Under the pieces are notes generated by a model that saw only the letters and a list, made by a program, of their open reading frames with translations, had not been told where the DNA came from and did not search any database. This document shows, one piece after another, positions 41,395 through 50,121 of a DNA stretch of 55,648 nucleotides. A program made the translations under genes and the position numbers. Position 1 is the first letter of the stretch. Every line of letters begins with the position of its first letter. Source of the DNA: Verrucomicrobiota bacterium (GTDB taxonomy: Bacteria > Verrucomicrobiota > Kiritimatiellia > SS1-B-03-39 > UBA6053); contig JAFIGC010000021.1 in the NCBI GenBank assembly GCA_020831635.1, positions 1 through 55,648 on the forward strand, in the 5' to 3' direction.

Positions 41395-41925
41395 TCAGGT
41401 CAAAAGCTTCAACGCCAAGGGGATGGCCTTGCTTTGTTCCGTGTTGGACAGCTTGTCCATCAACGTCGAAATCATTTCCACGAATTCCGTCAAATTTTCC
41501 ATTTGCGTGTGGAATTCCTGGCATTCCGGACAGGATACGCCCTCGGTTTTCCGGGCGCAATCCCGCAAGACACCCAAGGCCGTGTCAATTTCACGGCGTT
41601 TGCGTTCGCGGGTAATGGTGCAAAACATGCGCCAAATATCCTTTTCCGCCTCGAAATACTCCTTGCGGTCCCCTTTTTTAAACACGCTTTTGACGATGCC
41701 CCAGTTGACAAGCTCCTTGAGGTTTCCATGGGCGTTTCCGCGACTGATGCCCAGCTCCTCCATGATTTGGTCCGTGAACATGGGTTCGGGACTTACCAAC
41801 AGCAACGCGTGAATTTGGGCCATGGTTCTGTTGATGCCCCAAGAGGAACTGATGGCTCCCCATTGAGACACAAATTCATCCCGAACGGCGTGAAACTCAG
41901 TATCTGATTTGCAGGAGGTGGTCAT
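41395..41925 (-). CDS. GbsR/MarR-type transcriptional regulator
   Basis: The 176-residue protein begins MTTSCKSDTEFHAVRDEFVSQWGAISSSWGINRTMAQIHALLL. This GbsR-type winged-helix start carries a helix-turn-helix in FTDQIMEELGISRGNAHGNLKELVNWGIV. A charged dimerisation region with SCPECQEFHTQMENL (Cys-x2-Cys) follows; the cysteine pair could make it redox- or metal-responsive. The open frame continues upstream to 42063, but only from 41925 does it look like the family. It is 46 bases downstream of the heme A synthase gene on the same strand and may regulate that respiratory gene. Confidence 0.9.
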   Translation of the reverse strand: MTTSCKSDTEFHAVRDEFVSQWGAISSSWGINRTMAQIHALLLVSPEPMFTDQIMEELGISRGNAHGNLKELVNWGIVKSVFKKGDRKEYFEAEKDIWRMFCTITRERKRREIDTALGVLRDCARKTEGVSCPECQEFHTQMENLTEFVEMISTLMDKLSNTEQSKAIPLALKLLT

Positions 41926-41971
41926 CCGAGAGCATAGGGCATTCCCGCGAAAGTACAAACGGGAAAGCGGT

Positions 41972-43057
41972 TTAGATCTCGCGCAGGTGATCCGGCTCGA
42001 ACAATTCGTGCACCACCAGCACCGTACTGCCCAACAACAAACAGGCCACAACCTGATGGGCAACGGCGGCCACCATGTTCACCCCGGACACCAAGGTATA
42101 CAGTCCCAGCAAAAACTGGATCGCGCCGCAAATCAGGAGCAAATTGAAGCCCATTTTCTGGCGGACCATGAGGCGATGGGTTTGCGCGAAGACCCACAGT
42201 CCGATCAACCCCGCCAACACCAACAGCCCCAAGTGTCGATGAATGAATTGCACCGTTGCCGGGTTGCTCACCAAATTCATCATCATGGGACGGTAGTCCC
42301 ACCCGCCCGCCGGGAAAAACCTGTTCCCCATCAGCGGCCAAGTGTTGTACATATACCCCGCACGCAAACCGGCGGTGAACGCCCCATACACGATTTGCAA
42401 AACCAACAGACACAAAAACACGATGCTGAAAGTCCGCAAGCGACTGATGGACTGATAATTGGTTTTGCGGTGGGTCCAAAAGGGATGGAGATCCAACACC
42501 AACCACAGCAAGTACGAAAACAGCAACAACGCCATGCACAAATGCGCGGCCAAGCGGAAATGACTGACATACGGACGGTCCACCAACCCGCTTTTCACCA
42601 TGTACCAACCCAGCAGTCCTTGGCCGCCGCCCAACAACAGCCCCACCCCCAGCTTCCAGACCATCGACCCCTTGATTTTGCCACGAATCAAAAAGATGAA
42701 AAAGGGAACGGCATAAGCCAAACCAATGAAACGCCCGAGGGAGCGATGAACAAACTCCCAAAAATAGATTTCCCGGAAATCCGAGAGCGTCATCTCCCCT
42801 TCCCTGCTGATTTTTTCGTATTGGGGCGTGGCTTTGTATTTTTCGAATTCCTCCATCCAGCGTTCCTCCGTCAGCGGCGGCAACGTGCCCGACACCGGTT
42901 CCCAGTTCACGATAGACAAGCCCGATTCGGTCAGCCGGGTAATCCCCCCCACGGCCACCATGATGATAATCAGGGTACAAACCAGCCAAAGCCAATAGGC
43001 AACGAGCGAACGGGAAGGGTCATGCGTGGGAGGTGCGAGAGATTTCATAGGGCGCAT
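41972..43057 (-). CDS. ctaA: Heme A synthase (CtaA/COX15 family)
   Basis: The 361-residue enzyme oxidises heme O to heme A for cytochrome oxidase. Eight hydrophobic segments are seen. The four heme-ligand histidines occur in EFVHRSLGR, RLAAHLCMA, FIHRHLGLL and VAHQVVACLL. GGITRLTESGLSIVNWEPVSGTLPP is the family N-terminal signature. No cysteine pair of the short Bacillus type is present, in keeping with the COX15-like type. ATG 43057 is given; ATG 43048 is an alternative, supported by a TTGTTA-17-TAAAGT promoter whose start would fall near 43051. No oxidase gene is adjacent. Confidence 0.95.
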   Translation of the reverse strand: MRPMKSLAPPTHDPSRSLVAYWLWLVCTLIIIMVAVGGITRLTESGLSIVNWEPVSGTLPPLTEERWMEEFEKYKATPQYEKISREGEMTLSDFREIYFWEFVHRSLGRFIGLAYAVPFFIFLIRGKIKGSMVWKLGVGLLLGGGQGLLGWYMVKSGLVDRPYVSHFRLAAHLCMALLLFSYLLWLVLDLHPFWTHRKTNYQSISRLRTFSIVFLCLLVLQIVYGAFTAGLRAGYMYNTWPLMGNRFFPAGGWDYRPMMMNLVSNPATVQFIHRHLGLLVLAGLIGLWVFAQTHRLMVRQKMGFNLLLICGAIQFLLGLYTLVSGVNMVAAVAHQVVACLLLGSTVLVVHELFEPDHLREI

Positions 43058-43126
43058 ACTTTAATTGCAGAATACAAAAATAACAAGCGCATTGACCGAT
43101 ACGATTCCGGGGATAGGTTGGCGGCC

Positions 43127-44551
43127 ATGTCCGACCCCGTCTCCATCCCCCTCAACCCCCTCAAAAACGAGCCCATCTCCCGATTGGTGCGGCAAATTTC
43201 CACGCCCGTGAGCATCGGCATGTTTTTTCAAACCATGTACAATGTGGTGGATACTTGGGCGGCGGGACGGCTTTCCACCGAGGCCCTGGCCGCCCTCACC
43301 GCCTCGTTTCCTGTGTTTTTCCTCATCATCGCCGTCGCCCACGGCTGTCAAGCGGCTGCCAGCGCCCTCATCAGCCACGCCTTGGGAGCGGATGACGAAG
43401 AAACCGCCCGCGAATTGGCGGGACAAAGCCTGTTTTTCGCGACGTGGATGAGCCTGGCAGTGGGTGCCATCGGTTGGGGCCTGTCCCCGCAATTGTTCGA
43501 CTGGCTGGGGATCGTCGGCGAGACCCGCGAGCTGGGCATTCAATACGTGCGCACCATCTTTTGGGCCACGCCCTGCTTTGTCATCGGGGGCACTTTTCAT
43601 GCCATGCTCAGCGCCCGCGGCAATACCCGCCCTTTCCGCAACGCCCTGATCGCGGGATTTTTTCTCAACATCATTTTCGACCTCTGGTTCGTGTTCGGCG
43701 GATGGGGCCTGTCCCCGATGGGATTCGCGGGAATCGCCCGGGCCACGGTCCTCATCCAAATGGGCGTGCTCTTGTATTATTGGTACATGGCCGTGAAGGC
43801 GGGCTTCATTCCCCCCAGCGGATTCGCGCACTTGCACCCCCGCTGGCGGGCGCAGCGCCGGCTGATGGGACAGGGATTTCCGGCCCTGCTCAACATGCTC
43901 ACCATCGCGGCGGGCATTTTCATCCACACCCATTTCGCCGGAAAAGTGGGCACCGAAGTCCTCGCCGCCTTCGGCACCGGCATGAGAATCGAGCAAATCG
44001 CCCTCCTGCCCATCATCGGACTCAACACCGCCGCCATGACCTTGGCCGGCCACAGCTATGGGGCCGGACGTTTGGACCGCTTGCGCGAAACCGTTTTCGT
44101 TTGCATGCGCACCGGCACCGTCCTCTACCTGATCGGCGCCCCCATTGTCGCCGGTTTCGCCCCCTTTTGGATGAGCCGATTCTCCCAAGACCCCGAAGTC
44201 ATCGCCATCGGCGCCACCTTCCTGCGCTTTGCCATGGCCACCATGTATTCCTTCGTCATCCTCTTTATCTCCACCTCCGTTTTACAGGGACTTCAACGCC
44301 CGCACTTCGCCATTTGGTTGGGACTCTACCGACAATTTCTGGCCCCGTTGCTGCTCATCCCCATTCTCATGGCCCGCTTCGAGCGTCCCGAAATCGGCAT
44401 CTGGTGGGGCGTGCTCATTTCCACATGGTCCGGAGCCCTCATCGCCGCCCTCTTCCTCATGTGGACCTGGCGGAGCCTGAAAAAAGAATTCGCTGGAAAA
44501 AATGAAAAAATCGCGGAAAATCCGGAACTCATTGGGTGTAAGGAGGCATGA
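43127..44551 (+). CDS. MATE-family multidrug/toxin efflux transporter
   Basis: The 474-residue protein has about 12 transmembrane helices and two homologous halves. The MATE pattern is clear in STPVSIGMFFQTMYNVVDTWAAGRLSTEALAALTASFPVF and in the second half in EVLAAFGTGMRIEQIALLPIIGLNTAAMTLAGHSYGAG. It probably exports cationic drugs with Na+ or H+. A long open frame reaching back to 41909 precedes the true ATG at 43127 and is a shadow of ctaA. Two identical 15-base REP-core segments at 43475 and 43703 each encode WGLSP. The stop overlaps the DUF2851 start (ATGA). Confidence 0.94.
   Translation: MSDPVSIPLNPLKNEPISRLVRQISTPVSIGMFFQTMYNVVDTWAAGRLSTEALAALTASFPVFFLIIAVAHGCQAAASALISHALGADDEETARELAGQSLFFATWMSLAVGAIGWGLSPQLFDWLGIVGETRELGIQYVRTIFWATPCFVIGGTFHAMLSARGNTRPFRNALIAGFFLNIIFDLWFVFGGWGLSPMGFAGIARATVLIQMGVLLYYWYMAVKAGFIPPSGFAHLHPRWRAQRRLMGQGFPALLNMLTIAAGIFIHTHFAGKVGTEVLAAFGTGMRIEQIALLPIIGLNTAAMTLAGHSYGAGRLDRLRETVFVCMRTGTVLYLIGAPIVAGFAPFWMSRFSQDPEVIAIGATFLRFAMATMYSFVILFISTSVLQGLQRPHFAIWLGLYRQFLAPLLLIPILMARFERPEIGIWWGVLISTWSGALIAALFLMWTWRSLKKEFAGKNEKIAENPELIGCKEA
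43475..43717. repeat. Two identical REP-core 15-mers in the MATE gene
   Basis: TGGGGCCTGTCCCCG occurs at 43475-43489 and 43703-43717, in the same frame (W-G-L-S-P). It matches the REP unit in 14 of 15 bases. The two copies lie in topologically comparable loop ends of the first half of the transporter. Confidence 0.7.
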
Positions 44552-45933
44552 ACACGCTCATCACCCCATCCCATTATCGATTCACCGCCACCGACCGCTT
44601 CCCGCTTTCGGGCGAATACCGCAAACATCTCCCCGCCCACGGCGGCAAAATCCGCGAACCGGAACCGGCCCTGCAAGACGCCTTCAGCGAACGCCACCTG
44701 CACTGCGTTTGGTTCGACGACCGCCTCCGTCCCGAAACCCTGGCCACCGCCCGCGGCGAAAGCGTCAAGGTCATCCGTCCCGGACGCTGGAACTTCGAAG
44801 CCGGACCCGATTTCCTCGACGCGGAATGGATCGTGGGCGGACGCCGGGTACGCGGCGACGTCGAAATCCACATTCGCCCCATGGACTGGCGTCATCACGA
44901 ACACCACAACGACCCCCGTTATCAAAACGTACGCCTCCACGTCACCTACGAAACCGGCACCCTCCCCCCCGGTTCCCTGCCCGCCGACTGCGAAGAAGTC
45001 TCCATCAAAGCCGACCTCGACGCCCGCTCGCATTTCTTTTTCGACAGCATCGACACCAAAGCCTACCCCTTCGAAGTCGAAGGCGGCCTCTCGACCCTGC
45101 GGATGATGTGCGAGGGCATGGATGAGGAGAAGCGGGGCGGACTCCTGGATGCCGCCGGACAAGAGCGACTTCGCCGCAAGACCCTGCGCATGGCCCGCGT
45201 CATTCAATCCCTCGGCCCCGAAGAAGCCCTCTACCAAGCCGTGATGCGCGCCCTCGGATACAAACACAACGCCGACGCCTTCGAAGAAACCGCCCGCAAC
45301 CTGCCCCTGCACGAATTGCGCGTCAATTGCGGAGAGGATGCCGAGGCCGCCTACGCCCTCCTGACCGGGGTCGCGGATTTGCTGCCCCACGACGAAGAAG
45401 CCGCCGGCTTCCCCCCTTGGGCCGACGTCGGCAAACTCTGGAAAATCTGGTGGCGCCGCCGGGAAAATTTTGCCGGACGTACCCTCGCGGCCGACATCTG
45501 GCGACTGGACGCCTGCCGCCCCGGCAACCACCCCTTGCGCCGCCTTCAGGCCGCCGCCGAAATTTTCACCGAAAGCCCTCCTTTCGAGCAAGCCATTCAG
45601 CCCAAGGCCGACGAGCCCCCGAAAAAATGGGTGCGCCGCTGCAAAGTCCGCCTGCAAGTGCGCGAACCCGGCGAACCCACCACCGCCATGCGCCTGGTGG
45701 GACCCGAACGGGCCGCCGCCATCCTCGTCAACGCCATCCTCCCCTGGCGGGCGGTGATGATCCCGGAGGAACTCCCCCTCGACCTCCTCCACGCCCTGCC
45801 CCGCGAACCCGGCAACGCCATCGCCCGCCGGGCCGCCCACGCCCTCTTCGGACCCGATCACCACCCCCGCCTCTGGCGTGACACCCTCCGCAAACAAGGC
45901 CTCCTGCAATTTCACGAGGATTTCGGGCTGTAG
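44548..45933 (+). CDS. DUF2851 family protein
   Basis: The 461-residue protein fits DUF2851: FSERHLHCVWFDDRLRPETLATARGESVKVIRPGRWNFEAGPDFLDAEWIVGGRRVRGDVEIHIRPMDWRHHEHHNDPRYQNVRLHVTYE in the first 140 residues. Its GPDF, GDVEIH, DW-x2-H and Y-x-NV-x-LHV blocks look like a metal- or nucleic-acid-binding core. Helical domains with many charged residues follow. The family is widespread in Bacteroidetes and Verrucomicrobia, and its function is not established. The gene is translationally coupled to the MATE gene by ATGA. Its stop codon lies inside the short palindrome GGGCTGTAGCCC. Confidence 0.92.
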   Translation: MNTLITPSHYRFTATDRFPLSGEYRKHLPAHGGKIREPEPALQDAFSERHLHCVWFDDRLRPETLATARGESVKVIRPGRWNFEAGPDFLDAEWIVGGRRVRGDVEIHIRPMDWRHHEHHNDPRYQNVRLHVTYETGTLPPGSLPADCEEVSIKADLDARSHFFFDSIDTKAYPFEVEGGLSTLRMMCEGMDEEKRGGLLDAAGQERLRRKTLRMARVIQSLGPEEALYQAVMRALGYKHNADAFEETARNLPLHELRVNCGEDAEAAYALLTGVADLLPHDEEAAGFPPWADVGKLWKIWWRRRENFAGRTLAADIWRLDACRPGNHPLRRLQAAAEIFTESPPFEQAIQPKADEPPKKWVRRCKVRLQVREPGEPTTAMRLVGPERAAAILVNAILPWRAVMIPEELPLDLLHALPREPGNAIARRAAHALFGPDHHPRLWRDTLRKQGLLQFHEDFGL

Positions 45934-45950
45934 CCCCCCCCGGAAAAAGC

Positions 45951-46700
45951 CTACAGTGTTTTCAAAAACCGATCCATGATTCCATCCTTGGACAAATAGT
46001 CGCCAACCGGATGTACATTCAGCAACGGATAAACGTGATTCAAAGCCTCGTATTTCATGGGTAAATCCAAATAACATACACCCCAAAGCTGTGCGATGAA
46101 CATTTGGTAGAGTCTCCATTGTCGGGGCAAGCAAATTTCCACCACCTCTTTTTTCTTTGCGTCCACCTTTGTTTCAGCCATGATCACGGGGAGTCCCAAA
46201 AACCGTCCCACGCCATAGGCTCCATCCACAACTCGCTGATGGGCCCACACTTGAATGATGCGCTCACGCGTACTCGTTTTGACTGGCACGTGAAATTTCG
46301 GTTTTTGCGTGCCCAAATCAAAAATAAGGTCCGTCGGCAAATCGCAATCCTCATCCATATTCATCACAGGCAAGCGCGTTTTCGCCTTGCAACCGAGATG
46401 TGCGGAAAACACAAGCCGAATGAAAAACTCGAAAAACGTGCCCGGCGTTTTCTGGTCATTGGGATTTCGCAGATCATTTGCGCAACAAAACACGATCGCA
46501 GCCGTGTATACGGTTCGCGTCAATTGAAACGATGAAATGTCGTGGGCAAAAGGGTTTCGTAAAATTTCCACCAGATTTCCCAACGTTTCCTCTTCATCCA
46601 GAAAGAGGTCTGAATTTACCGCGCGACTGTGTTTTGCGCCGGATTGAAACGCAAAATATTGTTTTTGCCTCAATTTAGTATATTTGTACAGTATGGCCAC
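45951..46700 (-). CDS. Candidate type II restriction endonuclease, divergent partner of the 5mC methyltransferase
   Basis: The 249-residue protein (GTG start) shows a PD-(D/E)XK-like core: Glu91 in TFFEFFIR, Asp124 in LPTDLIFDLG, and Lys141 in FHVPVKTSTRERIIQVWAHQR. The DLIFDLG...PVKTSTRERIIQ-x-WAHQR stretch resembles the active-site neighbourhood of several type II restriction enzymes. I cannot name an isoschizomer. Its start overlaps the methyltransferase start head-to-head. Alternative TTG at 46673 would shorten it by nine residues and clear the overlap. The role as nuclease is inferred from motif plus partner. Confidence 0.72.
   Translation of the reverse strand: MAILYKYTKLRQKQYFAFQSGAKHSRAVNSDLFLDEEETLGNLVEILRNPFAHDISSFQLTRTVYTAAIVFCCANDLRNPNDQKTPGTFFEFFIRLVFSAHLGCKAKTRLPVMNMDEDCDLPTDLIFDLGTQKPKFHVPVKTSTRERIIQVWAHQRVVDGAYGVGRFLGLPVIMAETKVDAKKKEVVEICLPRQWRLYQMFIAQLWGVCYLDLPMKYEALNHVYPLLNVHPVGDYLSKDGIMDRFLKTL
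46679..46684 (+). promoter_or_regulatory. Possible -10 element for the methyltransferase gene
   Basis: TATATT is placed nine bases before the ATG at 46693, so the mRNA would begin at or beside the ATG (leaderless). The -35 region is weak (AATATTGTT at 46655-46663 at non-ideal spacing). The same stretch is the coding start of the divergent gene. Confidence 0.35.
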
Positions 46701-47856
46701 GGAACTCTATCATCAAATCGAAACGCAAGTACGCGATCAATTCAAAACCATGCCCAAGCCGTTTACTTACGTCGAGGGCTTTTCCGGGCCAGGCGGCATG
46801 TCCTTGGGCTTGCAAAGAGCCGGCTTTCAACTCAAATATGCCTTTGATATTTCCGAAAAAGCCGTTTCCACGCACAATGCCAATCTTGGTAACCATGCGG
46901 AAGTCAAGGATGCCCGGGAAGTGGATGGATTTACCCTGATGGATCAATGGGGCATCCAACCCAAGGATTTGGATTTATTTGCAGGAGGACCTCCCTGCCA
47001 AGGCTTTTCCAAACAGAAACGCGGCGCACACTTGGGGGACAAACGCAATGATCTCGTTTTGGAATACATACGTCTGGTAAAAGAATTTGAACCCAAGTTC
47101 TTTTTCTTTGAAAACGTTGCGGTATTCGGCCAAAAAAGGGGGCGGGAGTTTCTGCACAAAATGCACGAGGAACTCCATGACTATCAAATCAACGCCTTTT
47201 TTTTGAATTCCGCCAATTTTGGTTTGGCCCAAACCCGACAACGCTTTGTCGTGGTGGGCAAACACATCGACGTGGCCGCCTCGTTTGTTTTGCCCGAAAA
47301 AGTGGTGGACCAATGGCAAACCTTGCGAGATGTCATTGGCGATCTTCCCGAGCCGCCGTCCGACTTCACTTGTCACCCTCATTTTTTCAACCATCAGAAC
47401 GCCAAAGTGACGGATCTGAACGTCCACAGATTTTCGCATGTGCCTCCCGGAGGCGGGTGGCGTGACATCCCATTTGATTTGCGAATGGCTTGCCACAAAA
47501 GGGTGGACATTCGCTCAGGAGGATGGCCGGATGTGTTTGGCCGCCTGCAATGGGACGGCCAATGTCCAACCATTACTGGTGGGTTTGACAGTTTCACACG
47601 AGGAAGATACGGTCATCCCGAAGCCAATCGACCGCTTACCCCGAGAGAGGCGGCCCGATTGCAGGGCTTCCCCGATGAATTCAATTTTCATGGCACCCGC
47701 GGGGATATTCGCAGTCAAATCGGGAATGCGGTCCCACCGCCATTGGCGGAAACCGTAGGCATTTGCATTGCCAGAAGCCTGCTTTGTCACTACGGCTTCA
47801 TTTCAGATACCTTCCCGCAAGAAGTGTTGTTTGAAAAATCCGAAAGCATTTATTAA
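46693..47856 (+). CDS. DNA (cytosine-5)-methyltransferase
   Basis: The 387-residue enzyme has all diagnostic motifs: I VEGFSGPGGMSLGLQRAGF (28-45), IV AGGPPCQGFS with catalytic Cys102, VI FFFENV, VIII QTRQRFVVVG and X GNAVPPPLAE. The target-recognition region between VIII and IX is about 110 residues and gives no specificity by eye. The ATG at 46693 is taken; a TTG at 46684 is possible. Paired with the divergent candidate endonuclease it forms a likely type II restriction-modification system. Confidence 0.96.
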   Translation: MATELYHQIETQVRDQFKTMPKPFTYVEGFSGPGGMSLGLQRAGFQLKYAFDISEKAVSTHNANLGNHAEVKDAREVDGFTLMDQWGIQPKDLDLFAGGPPCQGFSKQKRGAHLGDKRNDLVLEYIRLVKEFEPKFFFFENVAVFGQKRGREFLHKMHEELHDYQINAFFLNSANFGLAQTRQRFVVVGKHIDVAASFVLPEKVVDQWQTLRDVIGDLPEPPSDFTCHPHFFNHQNAKVTDLNVHRFSHVPPGGGWRDIPFDLRMACHKRVDIRSGGWPDVFGRLQWDGQCPTITGGFDSFTRGRYGHPEANRPLTPREAARLQGFPDEFNFHGTRGDIRSQIGNAVPPPLAETVGICIARSLLCHYGFISDTFPQEVLFEKSESIY

Positions 47857-47871
47857 TTCCTGAACCCTTGC

Positions 47872-48717
47872 TTACGCGCTTTTCAATATTTTGCTTAATC
47901 GTTTGTTGATCTTGTCCCGGTTGAAAGCCTTGGGATCAAAGTCCGCATTCATCCACTCCAAGTAGTCCTCGTGTTCAGGATCGTTGCTGTCTGCAAGCGC
48001 CTCCAGCATACGGGAGTAGCCCCAAACTCCGCCACAGTCTTCCGGGGGAGAGGCCATGGCGCCGTCAAACACGTGAAAGAAAGGGTCGCCTTTACTGGCT
48101 TTCCCCAGGGAAACGACATCATGGATCCAGCTATCGCCAAAGTCGTATTCATACATGATTCTCGACCCTTTCCGCGGAAAAAAATCGGAGACGGTAAAGT
48201 CTTCTTCGTCCAAAAGCTCAAACCCGAAATCATCCATGGGTTCGCCGTAAAGCTTCTTTTTATGGATGAACTGGTGCATATGGTCATTGTCCCAGTCCAT
48301 GACAATCTGAATGACCCGATGCAAGTCCCCCAAAGTCAGCCCATCCGGGATGCACAATTCCCGCCAAATCTCGGGATCGCTGTAGCGGAGGGAAATTCGT
48401 ATCCGCGTTCCACCGGTTTTGTTTTCTTTTTTCCGTTCGGATGGCATGGCGCTCGACGGCGATGCAGCCCCTTCTTGGAACAAATACTTGAACAACAACT
48501 CCGATCTCTTCAGACCCTCATCGGTAAACACAACGGATTTCGCCTTCCCTTTCGGGTTGGAGATCCACCCTTTTTGGTACAGGCGGTCCAAGACCTCCCA
48601 GCTCTGTCCTTTCCAAGCCCGGGTGGATACTCCATCATGATGGGCGGTCAGTTGCAAAATCGCCAGTACCGCGTCATCAATTTTCTCTTCGTTGACCTTC
48701 TCTTCGTTGATTTTCAT
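47872..48717 (-). CDS. DUF6429 plus pRiA4b ORF-3-like fusion protein
   Basis: The 281-residue protein has two parts. Residues 1-80 (EEKIDDAVLAILQLTAHHDG, WKGQSWEVLDRLYQKGWISNPKGKAKSVVFTDEGLKRSELLF) look like DUF6429, a small winged-helix-like domain. Residues about 105-270 are a pRiA4b ORF-3-like domain: RIRISLRYSDPEIWRELCIPDGLTLGDLHRVIQIVMDWDNDHMHQF, YEYDFGDSWIHDVV, PPEDCGGVWGY. The function of both is unknown; pRiA4b-type proteins are common near mobile and plasmid DNA. A short duplicated stretch (VNEEK/INEEK) opens the protein. AAAAGGAGG precedes the ATG, so the start is secure. It converges with the methyltransferase gene. Confidence 0.9.
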   Translation of the reverse strand: MKINEEKVNEEKIDDAVLAILQLTAHHDGVSTRAWKGQSWEVLDRLYQKGWISNPKGKAKSVVFTDEGLKRSELLFKYLFQEGAASPSSAMPSERKKENKTGGTRIRISLRYSDPEIWRELCIPDGLTLGDLHRVIQIVMDWDNDHMHQFIHKKKLYGEPMDDFGFELLDEEDFTVSDFFPRKGSRIMYEYDFGDSWIHDVVSLGKASKGDPFFHVFDGAMASPPEDCGGVWGYSRMLEALADSNDPEHEDYLEWMNADFDPKAFNRDKINKRLSKILKSA

Positions 48718-48794
48718 GGCCTCCTTTTAGATTATTTTCAATGCTTCAATCCAGCCCAAAATGCATGGAATCATCTCCCCATCAACCCTCGCTT

Positions 48795-48835
48795 GGATGG
48801 GCGCTCTTTCGGGGGGACGAAAAAGAGCGTCCATC
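48795..48835. repeat. Long imperfect inverted repeat (hairpin) in the gap 48718-48966
   Basis: GGATGGGCGCTCTTTCG (48795-48811) pairs with CGAAAAAGAGCGTCCATCC (48818-48835) with one mismatch and a 2-base bulge. The gap holds no gene. The hairpin separates the divergent pRiA4b and ychF genes and may shield one transcript from the other. Confidence 0.6.
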
Positions 48836-48966
48836 CGTGGTTCCACATTCCGAAACCAAAAGCGGTATTTTCTTTTCCTGGCCGAAAAAACCCATAGACA
48901 GGGGGAATTCACTCAATTTCCCCATCGGATTCACTCCCTTGGGGTCCACAACCTCGGAGTCAAGAT

Positions 48967-50061
48967 ATGGAAGCAGGCATCGTCGGATTGCCCAACGTCG
49001 GAAAAAGCACACTGTTCAACGCCCTCACGGAAGCGGGGGCGGAAGCGAGCAACTACCCCTTTTGCACCATTGAGCCCAATATCGGCATCGTCAACGTGCC
49101 CGATCCCAATTTGGAGGTGTTGCAAAAGCACATCCCCACCGAAAAAGTCATTCCCGCAACCACCAAAATCGTGGACATTGCCGGATTGGTGAAAGGCGCC
49201 TCGGAAGGCGCGGGGTTGGGCAATAAATTTCTCACCCATATCCGCGAAACCGACGCGATTCTGCAGGTGGTCCGCTGCTTTGCCGATGACGACGTGACCC
49301 ACGTGGACGGGTCCGTGGATGCCATCCGCGACGTGGAGACCATTGAAACCGAGCTGATGCTCGCCGATTTGCAATCCGTCGAAAACGCCCTGCAAAAATC
49401 GAAGAAACAGTCCCGAAGCGGCGACGCAACCGCCCAGCGCTACATGGCCCTGCTGGAAAAATGCCTGGACTGCCTGTCCGAGGGCAAACCCATTCGTTCC
49501 CTGAATATCAACGACCCCGAAGATCTCAAACTCTTGCGCAGCCTCTCTCCCCTCAGTGCCAAACGCGTCCTCTACATTGCCAACGTCAACGAAGAGGACA
49601 TGACCGCGGGCGGCAACCCGGAAATGGAGAAGCTCAAGGCCTATGCCGCCGAACGCAACAGCGAAGTCATCCCCGTTTGCGCCAAAATCGAAGCCGAACT
49701 TTCCGAGCTTCCCCTCGAAGAACGCCAGGAAATGTTGGAATCGCTCGGCATGACCGAACCGGCCCTGCACACCATCATCCGGGGCGTTTACGCATTGTTG
49801 GGTCTGCAAAGTTATTACACCGCCGGCCCCAAGGAAATCCGGGCATGGACCATTCGGCACGGGTTCAACGCCCCCCAGGCCGCGGGCGTGATCCATGGCG
49901 ATTTCGAGCGCGGATTCATTCGCGCCAACATTTACAGCATCGCGGATATGCTGACCCATGGAAGCGAGCACGCCATCAAAGAAGCGGGCAAACTCAGGGT
50001 GGAAGGCAAGGAATATGTCATGAAGCCCGGCGATGTTTGTCATTTTCTATTCAACGTGTGA
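48967..50061 (+). CDS. ychF: Redox-regulated ATPase YchF (OLA1-like)
   Basis: The 364-residue Obg-related NTPase has G1 GLPNVGKST, switch region [14 protein letters not shown]3 [16 protein letters not shown], the G4-like NVNEED in place of NKxD (explaining ATP over GTP) and the C-terminal TGS-like domain ([38 protein letters not shown]). It binds ribosomes and responds to oxidative stress. GGAG 7 bases ahead of the ATG fixes the start. Length matches the family of about 363 residues. It is followed by the Wza-like gene after 60 bases, with its own promoter. Confidence 0.97.
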   Translation: MEAGIVGLPNVGKSTLFNALTEAGAEASNYPFCTIEPNIGIVNVPDPNLEVLQKHIPTEKVIPATTKIVDIAGLVKGASEGAGLGNKFLTHIRETDAILQVVRCFADDDVTHVDGSVDAIRDVETIETELMLADLQSVENALQKSKKQSRSGDATAQRYMALLEKCLDCLSEGKPIRSLNINDPEDLKLLRSLSPLSAKRVLYIANVNEEDMTAGGNPEMEKLKAYAAERNSEVIPVCAKIEAELSELPLEERQEMLESLGMTEPALHTIIRGVYALLGLQSYYTAGPKEIRAWTIRHGFNAPQAAGVIHGDFERGFIRANIYSIADMLTHGSEHAIKEAGKLRVEGKEYVMKPGDVCHFLFNV

Positions 50062-50063
50062 CC

Positions 50064-50092
50064 TTGACAAACGGTCTAATCAAAATTAGACT
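50064..50092 (+). promoter_or_regulatory. Sigma-70 promoter with embedded operator for the Wza-like gene
   Basis: TTGACA (50064-50069), a 17-base spacer and TAGACT (50087-50092). The inverted repeat GTCTAAT-CAAA-ATTAGAC (50074-50091) overlaps spacer and -10 and would block RNA polymerase if bound. The regulator is unknown. Confidence 0.65.
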
Positions 50093-50121
50093 ACAGATCA
50101 TTTTGCAACCAGGTATCCTTT

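Noticed and set aside
41909-43126. Long open frame in front of the MATE transporter
   Set aside because: It is antisense to the heme A synthase and regulator genes, low-complexity HQ/QQ-rich, and the MATE family sequence begins exactly at 43127.
44326-46134. 602-codon open frame opposite the MATE end and DUF2851 gene
   Set aside because: Gly/Val/Phe-rich composition, no ribosome site, antisense to the DUF2851 gene with clear family blocks.
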